Assembly: GCA_013397435.1 (NCBI GenBank)
Contig: VZRG01002302.1
Span: 2,580-66,579, forward strand
Source: Erythrocercus mccallii
Taxonomy: Eukaryota; Chordata; Aves; Passeriformes; Dicruridae
Length of the DNA stretch: 64,000 bases
Direction of reading: 5' to 3'
Part shown: positions 35,140 through 49,076 of the stretch, piece by piece
Numbering within the stretch: the stretch's first letter is position 1
Layout: every line of letters begins with the position of its first letter
Translations under genes and position numbers: made by a program
The notes under the pieces: generated by a model
The model's database searches: none
What the model was told of the DNA's origin: nothing
Seen by the model: the letters and a program-made list of their open reading frames with translations, nothing else

Positions 35140-36125
35140 GGGAGGTGTTCAGGGACGTGAAGGCCAACAGGAAAGACTTCTGCAAGTACATCACCAGCCA
35201 TAGGGAGATGAAGGAAAACATGGAAAAACCTGAAGTACTAGATGTCTTTTTTACCTTGGTCTTTATTGGTGGGATTTGTTGTCTGGAGTCCCATGTCTTA
35301 GAGACTAGTCTGGAAAGTCTGGAGCAATGAAGATTTAGTCTCAGTAAAGAAGGACCAAGTAAGGGAACATTTAAAAAAGTTCACTACAAGAAAGTCCATG
35401 AGAACTGATAGAATGCACCTATGAGTGATCAGAGAGCTGATATAGTAGCAAACCCACTCTGAATTGGTTTTGAAAGATTGAGATAATAGAAGACTCTTCT
35501 TGAGGACTGGAAGAACGCAAGTGTTACTTTTGCCTCCAAGAAGGGCAGGGGGAGCCTGGGTATTTGCAGACTGCTCAGCCTCACCTAGACCCCTGGGAAG
35601 ATGATGGAGTAAATTTTCCTGTGAAGCAGTTTCCAAACGTAAGAGGAAAATGAAGATGATTGGCAACAGTTATTGTACCTTTAAGAAGGGGAAATCGTGC
35701 TTGACCAGCCTGGCAGCCCTCTGTGACAAAATAACTGGATTGGTGGAAGAGAAAAGAGAAGTTTGTTTTGTACTGTTCGACTTTAACAGTGTTTCTGTCA
35801 TTGTCTCCATTAACACTCTCACCGTCTGGTCTAGCTAAGTAGACAGGGAAAGGAATTGCAAGTTGACTGAAATGCTGGCCTCAAAGGATGGTGACACAAA
35901 GTCCAGCTGTAGGCCAATTAGCAGTGATGTGCCCTAGGGGTTAATAGTAGGGCCTGGGCTGTTTATTTTCATGAATACCTGAATGATGGGACACCGTGCA
36001 CCCTCAGCAAGTTCACAGATGACGCAAAATTGGGAGGAGTGGATGACGCCTGTGCTGCTGTTCAGAGGGACCTCAACAGGCTAAAGACGTGCTGAAAGAA
36101 ATGTAACTTTAAAAAGGTTCAGCAA
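35140..36125 (+). mobile_element. CR1 LINE, decayed reverse-transcriptase segment
   Basis: Translating across frames gives CR1 ORF2 landmarks in the right order. First comes the linker before the polymerase (DVKANRKDFCKYI, then EKPEVLDVFF). Next is a GKSCLTSL-type motif with DKITGLVEEKREVCFVLFDF around 35690-35790, in which the usual DFSKAF catalytic segment is altered. Last is a degraded F-DDAKLGG motif (36010-36040) that corresponds to the FADD catalytic box. There are many stops and frameshifts. Both ends are truncated; the 3' UTR is missing. It is in the same orientation as the fragment at 32960 but lies downstream of it and covers a more upstream part of CR1, so the two are separate insertions. 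Confidence 0.85.
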
Positions 36126-39100
36126 GCAAATCTGCTGGAAGGGTGTCTGCATTCCAGCATCAGCATCTCTGTAATTCACTGCTCCCACGGTTGGCAGCTG
36201 CTGGCAGACTGCTGGTACTCTGCCTTGAGCAGCATACTGCCATTTACGTGTTGTGATTAGACTAAAATATGCAAAAACTGTTTGGAGAGATCTATCAAAG
36301 TCCTAGAGAAGACTGTGATAACGAAACTAAAACTTTGATTTTAAGAATACTTGAAATGTTGACAAGGTGATTTTCACAGCTCTGGACGATTATTTAAATG
36401 TTACTTGATGTCAGACTTCAGTGAGGCAAGGAATGTGAAAGTGGTTTTAATCACAGCTTATTTGCCCCTTGAAAATTTGCAGGGTTCCTGCTGTCTAGCC
36501 CTGTGTTGCTGAACACACATTCTTTACAGTCATCCCTGCTGCCACAAGTTGCATGTGATTTGTAAGTTATTTCTTTGTGAAAGTGCAACATCTTTTCCAG
36601 CTGTCCTTAAGTCTTCAAAATGAATATTGTCACTTCGCATTACTGTTTGCTGAAGCATCTCTCTTTTTTCTCACAGTTCTCATCTTTTGAAATACATTAG
36701 CTGTAGTTAATGGTTGCAAAGAAGTGGGTTGTGAAGAGGCAAAACCTTTGAGATTGAAGATTAGGAACAGAGTCTTGTCTGCTTACAGGTGACCAGAACA
36801 GCTTTAATAGAAGTGTTGGTGTGTATGTTAAGCATCTTGGGTGATGCCATATAAAGCATTTGATACAAGAAATTGGAATCCACGAGAAGCACTTGACAAG
36901 GATGACCCATATTGATTGTCATGGCCAAACTTGCACAGTAAGTAGGAGTGTCTGAATTCTGGAAGGTTTTCATAAACCTTACCAAGTGAAACTCTGATAT
37001 GACTACAGTTGTTTGAAAGGAGTGAAAAGCAACAGCTTTGTAGCATCAGTGCTCAGTGTGATCTTAGAAACGTAATAGTTCACAAACTTCAGGAGGAGAA
37101 CTTGGAATCCTTGTATGCTACAAATTATGCTCTTCCCTGCTAAACAGCCCAGGGTATCAATTTCTGTTATCTAAGGTTTGAGCTGGTCCGCTGCAGTGTG
37201 TCTTTATTGTGGTCTGATACTGTGACATCCTTCATGGCTTTGTTCCTTCCTGAGTGGTGGTGTATGAGTGGAAAAGCCATCACAGGTTTCTGAAATATGG
37301 GCAGTCTCTGGAATGCCAATACTTGTCAATGTTGTTTAGCCACAGTACAAAATCAAACCAAGCCCCAAACTTTGATTAATGTGATTATGCAAAGAATAAG
37401 TGCCAAAGAATTGGTGCCACTGATAGTTGATGTAGATGTTCATCTATACACACAGCACCTTTGCAGGTTTCTGCGTTTAACTTTTTACTCATGTTGGCTT
37501 AGCAGATCTGTCAGAGGAAAGAATGGATTTTTTAGTGCATCAGTGATAGATGACCATATGTATTAATTTCAATAATGAAGTCGCACAGGTATCACAAGTT
37601 TGTATGAGAAGGCAGAATGCAGTCTTTTTGGCTGGAGGTGAATAAAAAAAATAATCTCTCCTAGTGTTCTGAATCTAGAAATACTGTTCCACTGTTTGTG
37701 GGTTCCAAGGTACTGTGTTATATCAAAGGGGCATTCTCAAGCTTATTTATAAATCAAACCTCTGAAGACTTAAATTTGCTGCAGCATTTTCAGCTAACAA
37801 ATGTACCTTAGTATACCTCTATGCATCATCTTATGTAATCAACTGCAATCAGTTTGGCAATGGCTTAGATAACCCTCGTTGGAAGGAATATATCAATAGA
37901 AAGGGTTTTCTGTTTTAATCCTAATAACACAAGCTGGAATGTGTGTTGTCTGCTGGATTGTTGTTTGAAGTGCATGCCAGAAATTCTTATGATAAAATCA
38001 GTGATAAACATTATGCCAGTTTAAGGAGACACCAGCTCCACCCCAGAAGTTCACAGGAAACAAAATCTGGAAAATGTGATCCAAGATGAGACTGTACGTT
38101 GCCCCAGGAATACCTCTTGTGCCAAATACAAATACCCAAATTCTAAAAGCCTTTCTGCCTGTGTGACCTTCATTTTATTTCTTGTCTGCGAAATTGATCT
38201 TAAAATTTTGGGATGCTCTTGGCAGGGAATTGGTAAGAAAAATATTTATACAGTTGCCGCTGTGTGGTTCTTCCTCATGTATATACTTGATTCCAGATGT
38301 CTAGATTCAAGCAGGAATGAAATGGAGTTGATTTTCTTTTTTAAGGAGATGGTAGTCAAGTCCCTGATGTGTACAGTAGCATAACTGCAGTGTAGTTTGT
38401 TGAAGGTCTTTAAAGTGACAGTAAGTGTTTAAACAGAGTTGGTTTCTCATTTTAAATGGAGGTAATTATGACACAGTGCAGTATGAAAACCACAGCATTA
38501 CAGGCAGGTAAGCAATCCAGGACTTTATGAAAATCTTTGGATAGACTTCGGACTTCGCTCAGTCTGAAATTGGACCTCAAAACTAACTTTTGCCCTTAAA
38601 GGTTGCTCAGTGTAGTTGAAGCTGAACAGTAAAAATACAGTGAAAACCAAACAATTCTGTAACAACTCTTTGAAGAAGGGATATTTTTTCCTGTAAATTT
38701 GTACAAAGCCCAAGTAGCAGCTAATAATCTAGTGATGCTTTCTAAAAAAAAGTTTATTAATATTTTCCATGTACTAATATATTTCTTTAGTATTTAAAAT
38801 GTCATTTGTGAATTTAACAATACTTCTAGTTCCTGAGAAATGGAGATTTCAATCTTACTTTATAGAAAATAATGTGTATAGATTGGAAGGAATGTGACTA
38901 GAGCCTATAAATCGTAACATTTGATTTATTCAGTCTGGATTGTGTGATTTGCATTGTCATTATGTTAAAAAGTACAGTGTGAAAGTGAGCTTCACTGTTT
39001 GAACTAGCTTTTAATATATGCAAGCTCAGATCTGATGCTGGGACTTGGCTTTGCGTTTTGCTGTGTGTTGCTTGCACAATTCTCTTTGCTGTTTGATATA

Positions 39101-42100
39101 ATTACGTTCTCTCTCTCAAAGATTCTTACCTGTTAACCTTAACCTGATGTTTAAAAAAATGAGGTAAAGCATTTAATCTCAGATATGAAAAGCTTGAGCT
39201 GGAAAAAATTGTAAGTGTTTGAGATCTCATCTGCCAAGTTTATTTTCCTCCACATCTCAGTTTCAAGTGCAAGTGTATAGAGGTGCAAACTAATTGCTGA
39301 CACTTAGTGATTGAACTAAATATGAGAGCAGGTTTGTTTCACTCCAGTAAACATTGTTAGGGTTTATAACAGTAACCCGAATGAAACTTTTGTGTAGTTT
39401 TCAGTAGACGTGTTACTAAAAAAAGATTGAAGTAATGTTGCTTATTTGCTCAATGCTCTCTACTTGCATAAACTTCAAGAAAAATGCAGAGACCTCTGTT
39501 CATCTTGGGAGAACTGGTAGCTAAATACAAAGGTCTGATAATAAAAACCACAGTAAAACAACACTTAAAGTAGTCTTTTGAGTTATTTGGGCCAGTCTTT
39601 CTGTTAATTTTGTACTTTGCGAAAATAAGAAATTTGACCAGTGAAAAGCAGTAATTTTATTTGTGAGAGAAATAGGTACAACATTACCAGTTTATTTAGG
39701 AGTCCTTCAGCTTATTGTTGACCTAAACATCTTGTTCTGTAAGAACTTGGTGCCAGTCCTAAGAAGCATTGAAAATGAACCTGATTGAAATACTTGTTGA
39801 CCTTGTTCCTTATGTCATGGGCATCTCCTCACAGGTTTGGGAATGCAGTCCTAAAAAAAGAAACACAGAAAAACCCCCCAAAGCAATAAACATTCCATTT
39901 TTTTCCTAAATAGATGCATACACTTTACTTAGTGAACAGACTAAGTTCACTTAAATTGGACTATGTTCACATAAATTCCAAATATCTATATTGGAAGAAA
40001 TAGCAAATAATTAATAGCAGTTTTGTTCTGCTAAACCAGTTTCAGGAAACATGTAACTTCAAAATTGTTCCTAGTTCCCTGCAGCTGCCAAGTGGACATG
40101 TTCACCAGGATTTCTGGCCTGGACAAGGCTTGGTTAGAAAAGCCTCTGTGTGTTCTTTAACAACAGTTTTTTTGAAAGCCAAAATAAGTAACCAGCAGAA
40201 GTGTATTTATTATCCTAATCTCCAAATTTGCACGCTTCTTACTGCTTTCCTGACAGGATGTTTTGGTGGACAGTGTGTCCCTCCCTTAAGGTCAAGACAG
40301 GACAGGGAGTAGATCTTCACCCTTTGGAACTGGAGCCATTTTAAACAATGATGCACCTTTGATATGTGACTGTCTGCAGAGAAGAGGGGTATTAGCCACA
40401 GCACTTCCTCATATTGTTGTGTACTCAGAGGCAAGTCACTAGGAAAGTCTCTCATCTTTACAAAGTCCACGTTGTAAACTCAACTGTTTGCAAAGCTGTA
40501 ATTTATGAAAACTCAATTTCTTGAAGACCTTTGTACTGATTATTTAAAACTCTGCCCTTGGTTTGTAGATACAGTTTAGTGGGCTGTTTTGCTTCATATG
40601 ACACAGCTGTTTTAAACAGCAAGATAAATGCTGAGGGAGCTTTTTGGTAGCATTTGGGTTTGTTTTTCTGTTTATTTTTTTCCCCAAATCATGACTCTTA
40701 ATTTACATCCTTCACGTCTATATAGACTAACTTTAGACACCTTTATATAGTAGAATTAGAGGGCTGGGTTGGTAGGGATTCTTTTATTATTATTATTTTA
40801 AAGCAATTTTCTGCTGGAAGTTTTCTTGTGAACTTTTTTCTGTGTAAGAACTCATTTCTGTCCTTACAGTGCTGTGAGTTGCTGTTACGTGAGTGCTGCT
40901 TCTGGATTATTTGTACTATTGCTCCTCATTATGTAAGCTTCCCTATTTTAAAAAGCGTCATTAGTTTGATTTCAGTGGCACAGATGTAACATTTTGAGAA
41001 CTACTTGACACAAGAAGTACAAGAGATATCATGCCAGTTAACACTGATGGGGGCTTATTTGCTCACTGGCCTGCAAACTGAATTCTGAACCAGCAGTTTA
41101 ATGTGTTTTCCCAGGTGTAGCCCTCTGCTTATGAGGGTGTTGGTCCAAAAAATGTGCCCTTAAAGTGTTCTCCAAAAAAGCTGAATTCCATTTTACTGCT
41201 GACACATAACCTGTTTCCAGATGAGTGCAAAGGAGCCCTCTTTGTAAATTAAAATTAAACTATGAAGGGGATTCTGTGTGTATGTGCTTTGTGTTGTGGT
41301 GGTGGTTTTTTCCCCCCAAAGATCTGAATGTAAGTCTGATCTCTGATTACAGCTCAAAGAGCTGCCAGATCTACTGTAGTGGTTTGATAAGTGGTTAGCT
41401 CTTCTGGGAGGAGGGTTGGGAATGAATATCAATTTTCATAAGAGGTTTGATTTTTCATGTTCAAATAAAAATAAAAAGCTGCTTTATTCAGGCAGTAAAC
41501 TCTACTCACCAGAATGACTTTTGAAACAAAATCATTCTTGATGCACAAGCTGTAGATTTGCGTCAAGGTAGCAGATTTAAGTATTGATATTTGATAGGAT
41601 TTTAGGATTTAATTAGGAAGTATTTGACTTGCAGAGAACCACATGCTAGCTTAAGCTAAATATGTAGAATTCTAATAGAAGAATAGTAACATAATTAATA
41701 TCAACTAGCAATTTCATCAGGGATGAAATTATTTTGTAATTCTAAGTAAATTAGAAATAGTTTTGGTGCACTCATGGCAGTTGTAAATCAAATATTTATC
41801 CTTTAAAGGGAAAAAAAAGATGGAAAAGGATAGGAGAGGAAATCATGGCAGTCTCTTTGAGTTAGATTTAAAATTCACAACACAGTGATGTGTTGACTGC
41901 TGTGATGAAAAGTTTCTATTAGTACCTTCAGTGAGATGGGGAAGAGGGGATTAGAGCTGTGACTTTCCTACTGGGAGCCTTTAATTTTGGTTCGTACAGA
42001 AATGAAGAGGACAATTGTCCACTCCTGAGTCTTCCTGAATATAAATGTGATGTTGTCTTTCACTTACCATGGGTTGTTTTTCTTGTTTGTTTTTAGCTAA

Positions 42101-43272
42101 GAAGTGCTTTCTTTCCTGTGCTGTTTTTAATAGAACAGAAAATGGAGATGAAAAGGAATGGCTTCTCCTTTAGGCTGGAGTTTGCACAGAGGCTCTTTGG
42201 TCTGTTTCTTTTCTTTGTGTGAGTTGCTGAGGACTGGAATTGGTTGGGGCAGCAGGACAGTGCACCTGGGAAGCTGAGAGGGAAGGGCACAGCAGAGCTA
42301 TGCAAGACAAGTGTCCTCACTGTACACATCTTCTCTAACCCACCATCCCATAGTAGTGGTTTGGATCAGTTTAATTCTAGTAGCATTTTAGTGTATGAAT
42401 GAAGGGAGTGAGGTAACTGTGGAAGAGCCCAGTGTTGTCTTGTGAAACTGTACAAGCGAGCTGGAAGTCTGCCCTAACTCACATTTTGTTATTAATATTA
42501 GGATTTGATTTTGTATTTTTGTTACCTGAAGAGTGGTGGAAAGGGTTTTTCTTCCCCTCACTTTTGCCTGTAGGATATTTATCTGTGAGTGAAGGTGTTC
42601 AAAACATGATACTTTGGTGTATGTTTAGATAGTGGTTGATGTTGGGGGTGGGTATTTCCTGATACTTAATGATAGTTTAGAAGAGTTAGTCATCACTGGC
42701 CAGGAAATACCAACTCCAGATTAGATTGAGATCAATTATCTAAAAGATATTTCAGTGTCCATCTGAATGTGGTACATTGCCAGAGACATTGTGTTCATAA
42801 TAGCAACTTGTTTTAGTGTTTAATTATAGAATTAGTGGCTCTATGTGGGTTCTGTGTGCTATAAATGTCATCTTGAAGTCACTACCTTTGCTGCCCCAAG
42901 TTTTGGGAAGTGGTCAGGCAGTGTTGCCTAAAAGTTGACTAAAATTCTGTAACTGCAAGAATTTTGGGTTCTCAAATGAAAGAATACATAGTACTTCTCT
43001 CCCTCCCTGCCCTTGACCACCACAATTGCCATCTATTTAAATTTTGCAGTGTATTTCAGGTTGGGATTCAAACTGCATCTTTTCAGGTTAAATCAGGTTC
43101 CTTTCTACTTTCTAAATGGGAATGATTATTCTCTGCTTTTAGTCCCATGCACACATGTTAGTTTGTACTTGGCATGATAGAAATAAGCAAGCTTGTTTAA
43201 GAAAAATGGACAGAAATACCGAAGCTAACATATATCATTACCAAATATCCATGGTATGCATAACCAAATGGG
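36126..43272. other. Putative intronic DNA without recognised elements
   Basis: Seven kilobases of AT-rich, CpG-poor sequence with no gene, CR1, LTR or SINE that I could recognise. There is a short (TTA)n run near 40783-40797. The ORFs (up to 102 codons at 38076-38384) are not recognisable proteins. Confidence 0.5.
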
Positions 43273-43277
43273 GAGGG
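43273..43277 (+). repeat. 5-bp target-site duplication, left copy
   Basis: GAGGG directly precedes the LTR and recurs at 43923-43927. Confidence 0.8.
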
Positions 43278-43922
43278 TGTTGTAGGGTGACTTTATGATG
43301 CCTGTATCCCCAGTCGTCTGTTCTACTAGTGCTATATACTGAATTCTTTAAGACTTTTAAGACTGATTCTGAGCGTGAACCAGGGAAAGAAGAAGCGCGG
43401 AGTTTGTTTTGAGAGCACTGCCTGACTCCCTCGGCATTCCTCACTCCTGACTGTGTGTTTGTGGAGGCACAGACAGCAGCGGGACAGAGATCTCCAGTGT
43501 TTAGCTAGCTGAGGCAGAGATGTTCCCTGGACTATTTTTTTTTCTTCCTTTTCTTGAGACTGTTTAAATCTGCTCTGGACTGAAAAACCCAGAGGAGCAC
43601 TGAGGGCTCGCAGCTGTGGCCCACCGGGCCTGGACCTCCGGCGGGACTGAGAGACTGAGCTACACCTACGGCAAGGACTTTCTCAGTTTGCCATCTCTCT
43701 TCAGAGCAGCAAGAGGTTTTATTGTTTCATTATTCATTTTATTGTTTCATATTATTCATTCTTTTTACCTGTAGGTATTATCTTTGTTAAATAAATAGCT
43801 TTTTCCACTTTTCTCTGAGGAAGTTACTTCCCCGGACTGGCAGGGGGGAGGGGCCATTTGGGTTTGCTTTCCAGAGGAACCCCTTCAGAGGTTTCCTCCC
43901 AAATTTGCCCTAAACCAAGACA
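43278..43922 (+). mobile_element. Solo LTR of an avian endogenous retrovirus with intact ends
   Basis: This 645-bp element starts TGTTGTAGGGTGAC and ends CTAAACCAAGACA, with perfect GAGGG duplications on both sides. The right end, with an inverted-sense GGTTTAGGG block, matches an LTR type I know from passerine genomes. Plus orientation is given by TATATA at 43333-43338 and AATAAA at 43790-43795. Between these lies CpG-containing sequence and, near 43718-43758, an internal duplication of a TTTTATTGTTTCAT unit. It is GC-richer than its surroundings and has no internal retroviral genes. If the surrounding region is an intron of the plus-strand gene, the LTR lies in sense and could supply a promoter or polyadenylation site. 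Confidence 0.88.
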
Positions 43923-43927
43923 GAGGG
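43923..43927 (+). repeat. 5-bp target-site duplication, right copy
   Basis: GAGGG, identical to 43273-43277. Confidence 0.8.
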
Positions 43928-46900
43928 GTTTATATTTCCTGACATTAAAAAAAAAAAAATTCTAAGTATTTGTAGACCGCCTTTCCAAAGACACTTATTC
44001 TGGATATTTGCTCTAGTCTAATGATGAAGTGAACCATGTTGACTGAATATATTGTGGGAGTTGAAGAGGGGTGAAAACCACCAGTGACTTCTTTAATTCA
44101 AGGCTGAAGGGAGAAATTCTGGGAATGTCTTTCTGGATGCCTCTATTTCTCTTATACCTTTTGGCTTCTTTCCTTCTCAAGACAGGTGAATTTTTCCAGC
44201 TCTAATCTTGTAAAAAACATATATTGGGGCTTAGCTGTGTAATTGTAGGCCTCTGTGCTTCCATTAAGTATTAAACTCCTTTGGAATAGGCTGAAACTTC
44301 GTGCTGTCTAGGCTTGTAACTGTGTTATTAGTATACCTTCGGATCCTGTCTGCACAGTTATTTTTATAGGTGTGTGCTCAAGAGTAAAGTAACTTTGTCA
44401 GTCATAAAGACAAACTTGAATGAGTGAAAGCAGGATTTACGAAATTCAGTTTATAGAACTAAACATACTACATGCTGTACATACCCAAATGTTTCACTCT
44501 GGACCTTATCCTGCTTTTTCTCAGTTGTTTTTTACAAGTCTTCTTATGTTATTAGTGAACACAGCTGGAGCTGGCAACACCTTTCGTAAGCCTTGAAGAT
44601 GCAGAGGAAATGAGGCATCTCCAGTGGCCTGTCCCACTGGGGCAAGTGCTCAGGCTTTGCAGAAAAGACAGTGTATTCCTGAAGGTTTCACTGAAGTTGT
44701 TGTATCTAAGTGTGGAGGACTGTTGTTGCCTCCTAAAACTCACTGGTTTTCGTTCTCTGTCACAGAAGGATGGACTTCATGAGCACATTAACTACAGGGA
44801 TTAAAAAAAGTGGTTCAGTAGATTGTATTTTTAATTATATGTGGATGTGTCAGTTGTTGCTCTGGTGGAATGTAATAAGTGACACTCACAGTAGGCTGTG
44901 CTAGCTTCTATAGCAGCCTATAGCTGTTGCTTCTGATTGAGTTGTTCTAAGGCATTACAACTGTAGTAGTTTGTTAGCAAGTGTTTGCTTTGGAGTCTCA
45001 GAACTGATGCAGGCACTACCAGAACGTGTGCAAAACAGGGCAGCTGAAGGTGGCCTTGGCTTGTGTACACCGCAGTGTTTCCCAGATTCCTAGATCCCAG
45101 ATCCGAGTTAGGCTGTGGCCTTTGAGGCCTTGTGCAGTTGGTTTGGGTTTCCCAAAGTGTTTCAGTGCACCTGACCTGTGATGAAGGCTGTCCAGGCCCT
45201 TCCTGTTGGATGTCATATCTGGATGCCTAATGTGAGGGGGCGTGGGTGGTGCAGAGAATTTCCAGGGAGTGTCTCAGGGCAGCCTGTCCAGTGAAGCCTT
45301 GTCACAGCTACATTCTTGCCGTACCTTCTTTCTCTTGGAGAACTTTACCTTTTTTTTTTTTCCATATGGTAAGTAAAGTGTTATGGAAACCAACATCTTA
45401 ATACTATAGGTAAAAGTGAATGTTTTGTAGTTTTCAAATCCTGGGTGGACATGATTCAAATTATTGAAGGAGGTATTTGTTAGCACTTGTTTGAATTAGG
45501 TACAACAAGGTACTCTGTCAGTTCTCTTTTCTTTGACTGGTTGTGTAATCTGTTTATTCTCTGAACTAAGCTTGTGATTTTCCCCATCATTTCTTAAAAA
45601 CTGAATACCACATCTTATTGTCTTATGATTTTGTGAGCTTTAGAATTTGAGAGATTCTATGAAAGATTATAAATAAATTGCAGGGCCTCCTCAGGAACTT
45701 TTCTCCTTTTTAAAATGTGTATCCTAATATAACTGAGAACATCATGTAGAAGTGCTCTTCGTGTTCTTGGAACTTATCTCAACCTAAGCCTTTAACTTCA
45801 GTGAGATCATTAAAAAGTCCCTCTAATTGTTTGCATAGGGAGAATCTTTAACCACTTAAAATAGATCTAGAAAAGGTTACTAGTTACTGATATGTTGAAA
45901 GTTTGAACCTTTGAAATGCAATATAAGGTAAATGTAAATAAACACTGAGTGTTCTTACAGTGTATTTAGTAGATAAATGTAAATGTTTCTCTAGTTTGAA
46001 GGCTTGAGTCTTGCCTTGGATTTGGTTTTAAACATCATACTCATGAAGCTGATGCTATTAATATTCAGACTTCTACTCAAAATCTATTTATTCTGTGATG
46101 CCAGTCAATAGTTAATCACTATAAAAGCTAGATAAGATGTCACTTAGCAATAGCTGCGCCAATGATGAGGTAATTTCTTTTTATTAATGTTTTAGTTATT
46201 TTCTTAATTTTTTCTTCTCAGACCTGGGACATAATGCTTAGTCAGTGATACTGACACACACAACCTGCTCCCATAATCTCTGGGTAACTATATCTATGAA
46301 GAGCACATTGTTTCTTTTCTTTCCAGTTCCCAAAATAATTGTATAAAGGAGAATCAGAATCTGAGGTCTAGGTTATGAATTAGTACCAGAGTGAGCATAG
46401 ATTTACTTCACACAATGGTCATCAACCTGGGATACTTAGGTTTTACAGAGGTGTTCAGGCATCCCTCTTGCTGGTGTGTTGAATTCCCTTGGTCCCTTCT
46501 GGAGTCTCTCTTCAAACACAGCAGGAGCTCTGATGAGAGCTTCACATGCTGTAGCTGGTTTAATTTTACTGACATAGTTGTTTTTATGTGTAACGTGATA
46601 CTACTATCCAGCAGGAAATAGTGTCTCCTACTGTGAATCTCAAGACAATCAACTATTTTAGGAATGCTTTCTATCCTTTCCCGTATCAGGGAAATAAGTA
46701 TGTCAAATAATCCCATTCTGCACCATCCACACCCCTCTACCCCTTTAGGAAAAAATTCACAAGTTTGCTTTAGATGTCTTCACTCTTGTGAAATGTAAGA
46801 CAATTTTTTAAATTCTCTTCAGATATTCATTGTTTTATGAGTCCGGGGTGGCTTCTAGAAGAGGAATGTAGCATTATCAAAATTTAAAAAATCCTCTGTA

Positions 46901-49076
46901 GTAGAAAAGAGACTTACCTATAGAGAATATTTTGAAAAATAAAAATGTTCTTAGTAGAACAACACCCTCCCCTCCCTCAAACAAACAAATGAACAAGCAA
47001 AAAAAGGGAGTAAGACAATTTAACTGCAAAAACTGGAGCAGATCTCATGTATGTTCAGCTATGAATATGATCTTGAGCTTGGGCAAACTTTTAGATATGT
47101 TCTGTGAAGTTAATTTATGTGGTCATGCATTTTTTGGGATTTTTGCCTTACTGGTTAATCTGTTTTTTCACACAAATTTTATTTGTTTTATGTAGAAAAC
47201 ATAAATTCAATAACAGGATTGTATGCATTGATGCGTAATATACAAGGGGATTTTTCTGTAATCCAAACTTCTGATTTCTTTCCCAGCCTTATTTCTTGGT
47301 TGTCCTGTTTCTGTGAGAGTTCTGAACATTCAGGCTATATGCCTTAAACTAGGCCATTTCCTGAATCTCCTCTTATTCCTTAATTTTGTGTGGCTGGAGC
47401 TTTGCTCGATGTGTAATTAGTACTTGGATCTCCCACATATGGCTCCAATCTCCTCCTGTATCTCCAGCCCTGGATATTTATAGCAAGGCCGCCTAAATGC
47501 ATTATTCCAGCGGTGAGAAACTGACTCAGTGTACATTGCGATTCCTCCTGCCCCATGTCTGTGACCAACTGTGAAGTCTTGGCATGCATTGCATTCCTGG
47601 GTGTGGTTGTAGGACAATCCAAGATAACCTCAGTTATCTTGGCTTTGTTACAGCAGCCTGTTGCATTTTAGAAGTTCATGTTAAAGGCTATGGAAGGCAT
47701 TTAATTCCAGACTCTGAAGTTATTCTGTCCACCTTCATCTTTAGTTCTTCTTTTTTGTAAAAATTCAGGGAGAGAGGAGTTATATGAGGAATAGAAAAGG
47801 CCTGTGTAGATCACTAACTTGATATTTCAAAATATTGGGAATAAAAATTTATGTAGTTGTGATTGCTTGTCAGGTTTGGGATTTAAAATCCAGGGCACGC
47901 TGAATTTCATCCTGTTCTTTCTGCTGTAGTTTTGGGGTTCAGGAGGTTTCATCTTGTACCACCATTAAGTCTACTTCCAGTCAGAATGATTGTAATGTTT
48001 AATCTTAAGAAACTTCTAAAATTCAAGTTGATGGACCAAGAAAGGACTTAGCCTTGAGTTGAACTTGAGAACAGAAGGACCAAGGACAAGAAAGAAACTG
48101 AACATGGAAAAACCCACTGTACCTGTCAGACATGATGCATGGACTGCAGCCCTTTCTGGTGATAAGGAATTTCCAATAGGCAACGTGAATATGAGTGTCC
48201 TGGAAACTGTTGTGACTTAAAGATGTTGTCATCACTCAGTCTCAAGACTTGGAAGGGCTGAGGAAGTTCTGTCAGTTGGTGTAGTCAGACGCTGTATACT
48301 TTATAAAAAGATGTTTCTATGTAAGCCCTGTGTACAGTGCTGGTGGTCAACTTCCGTGGATGTATTTCACAATAGAGAGAGGTGCAAAAGGAGAACATGA
48401 TTTTTAACCCTTCCTTTGTAAAATATTTTCTTACAGACAGTGAGGGAACAATATAAGAACTCTGAACTCATTAAATACTTAATTTATCCTTAATTAAAAA
48501 GGAGTGACTTAAGTAGGCTGCCCTTGACAATAGTTATAACATTTGAAATTGATAGATTTCATTGAAGAAGCCTTATTTATGTAAAATACTGAGTATAAAT
48601 AACTGAAGAACATGTTATTGTATTGATGATTGATCTTTTTGGGTGATACTTGTGAGTTCATCAACTTTGCCTGACAGCTGCAAAATATCAATTTGGCGTT
48701 ACTCTTAAATCTGGTTAGTGTGAAATTTGAGAAAAAGTGGTTTGTGGCTTGCAGCAGCACTTTTTGAGGCATGTGATTCAAATGCTCGTAGACACTTGCA
48801 TAATTTTACTGTCATGAGACTAAATTGGTAGAGAAACGTATGTAATAGGTACTTCGCTTTTTCTGCTCTGACTTTATAGAAGTTCTGTGATGTAGGAATC
48901 CAACTTCTCAATTCTCAGTGCTGGCAAAGCTGTGCATTTATGCTTGTAGGGAGGCTTTATATAAAAGCTTTCAGCATCTCTTACCTACAGTGGTTAGACT
49001 GCTATGATGTTGAAAAAAATCTCCCATAGAGAGGTGAATTCTGTAGTTCTTGTCTGAGAACTCTTTCCTTTTCCAG
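43928..49076. other. Putative intronic DNA
   Basis: No gene and no recognised transposable element. There is a T-run at 45349-45361 and otherwise AT-rich unique-looking sequence. The stretches 47390-47640 and 48020-48250 are slightly GC-richer and look less random, but I cannot assign them. ORFs are at most 102 codons. Confidence 0.45.
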
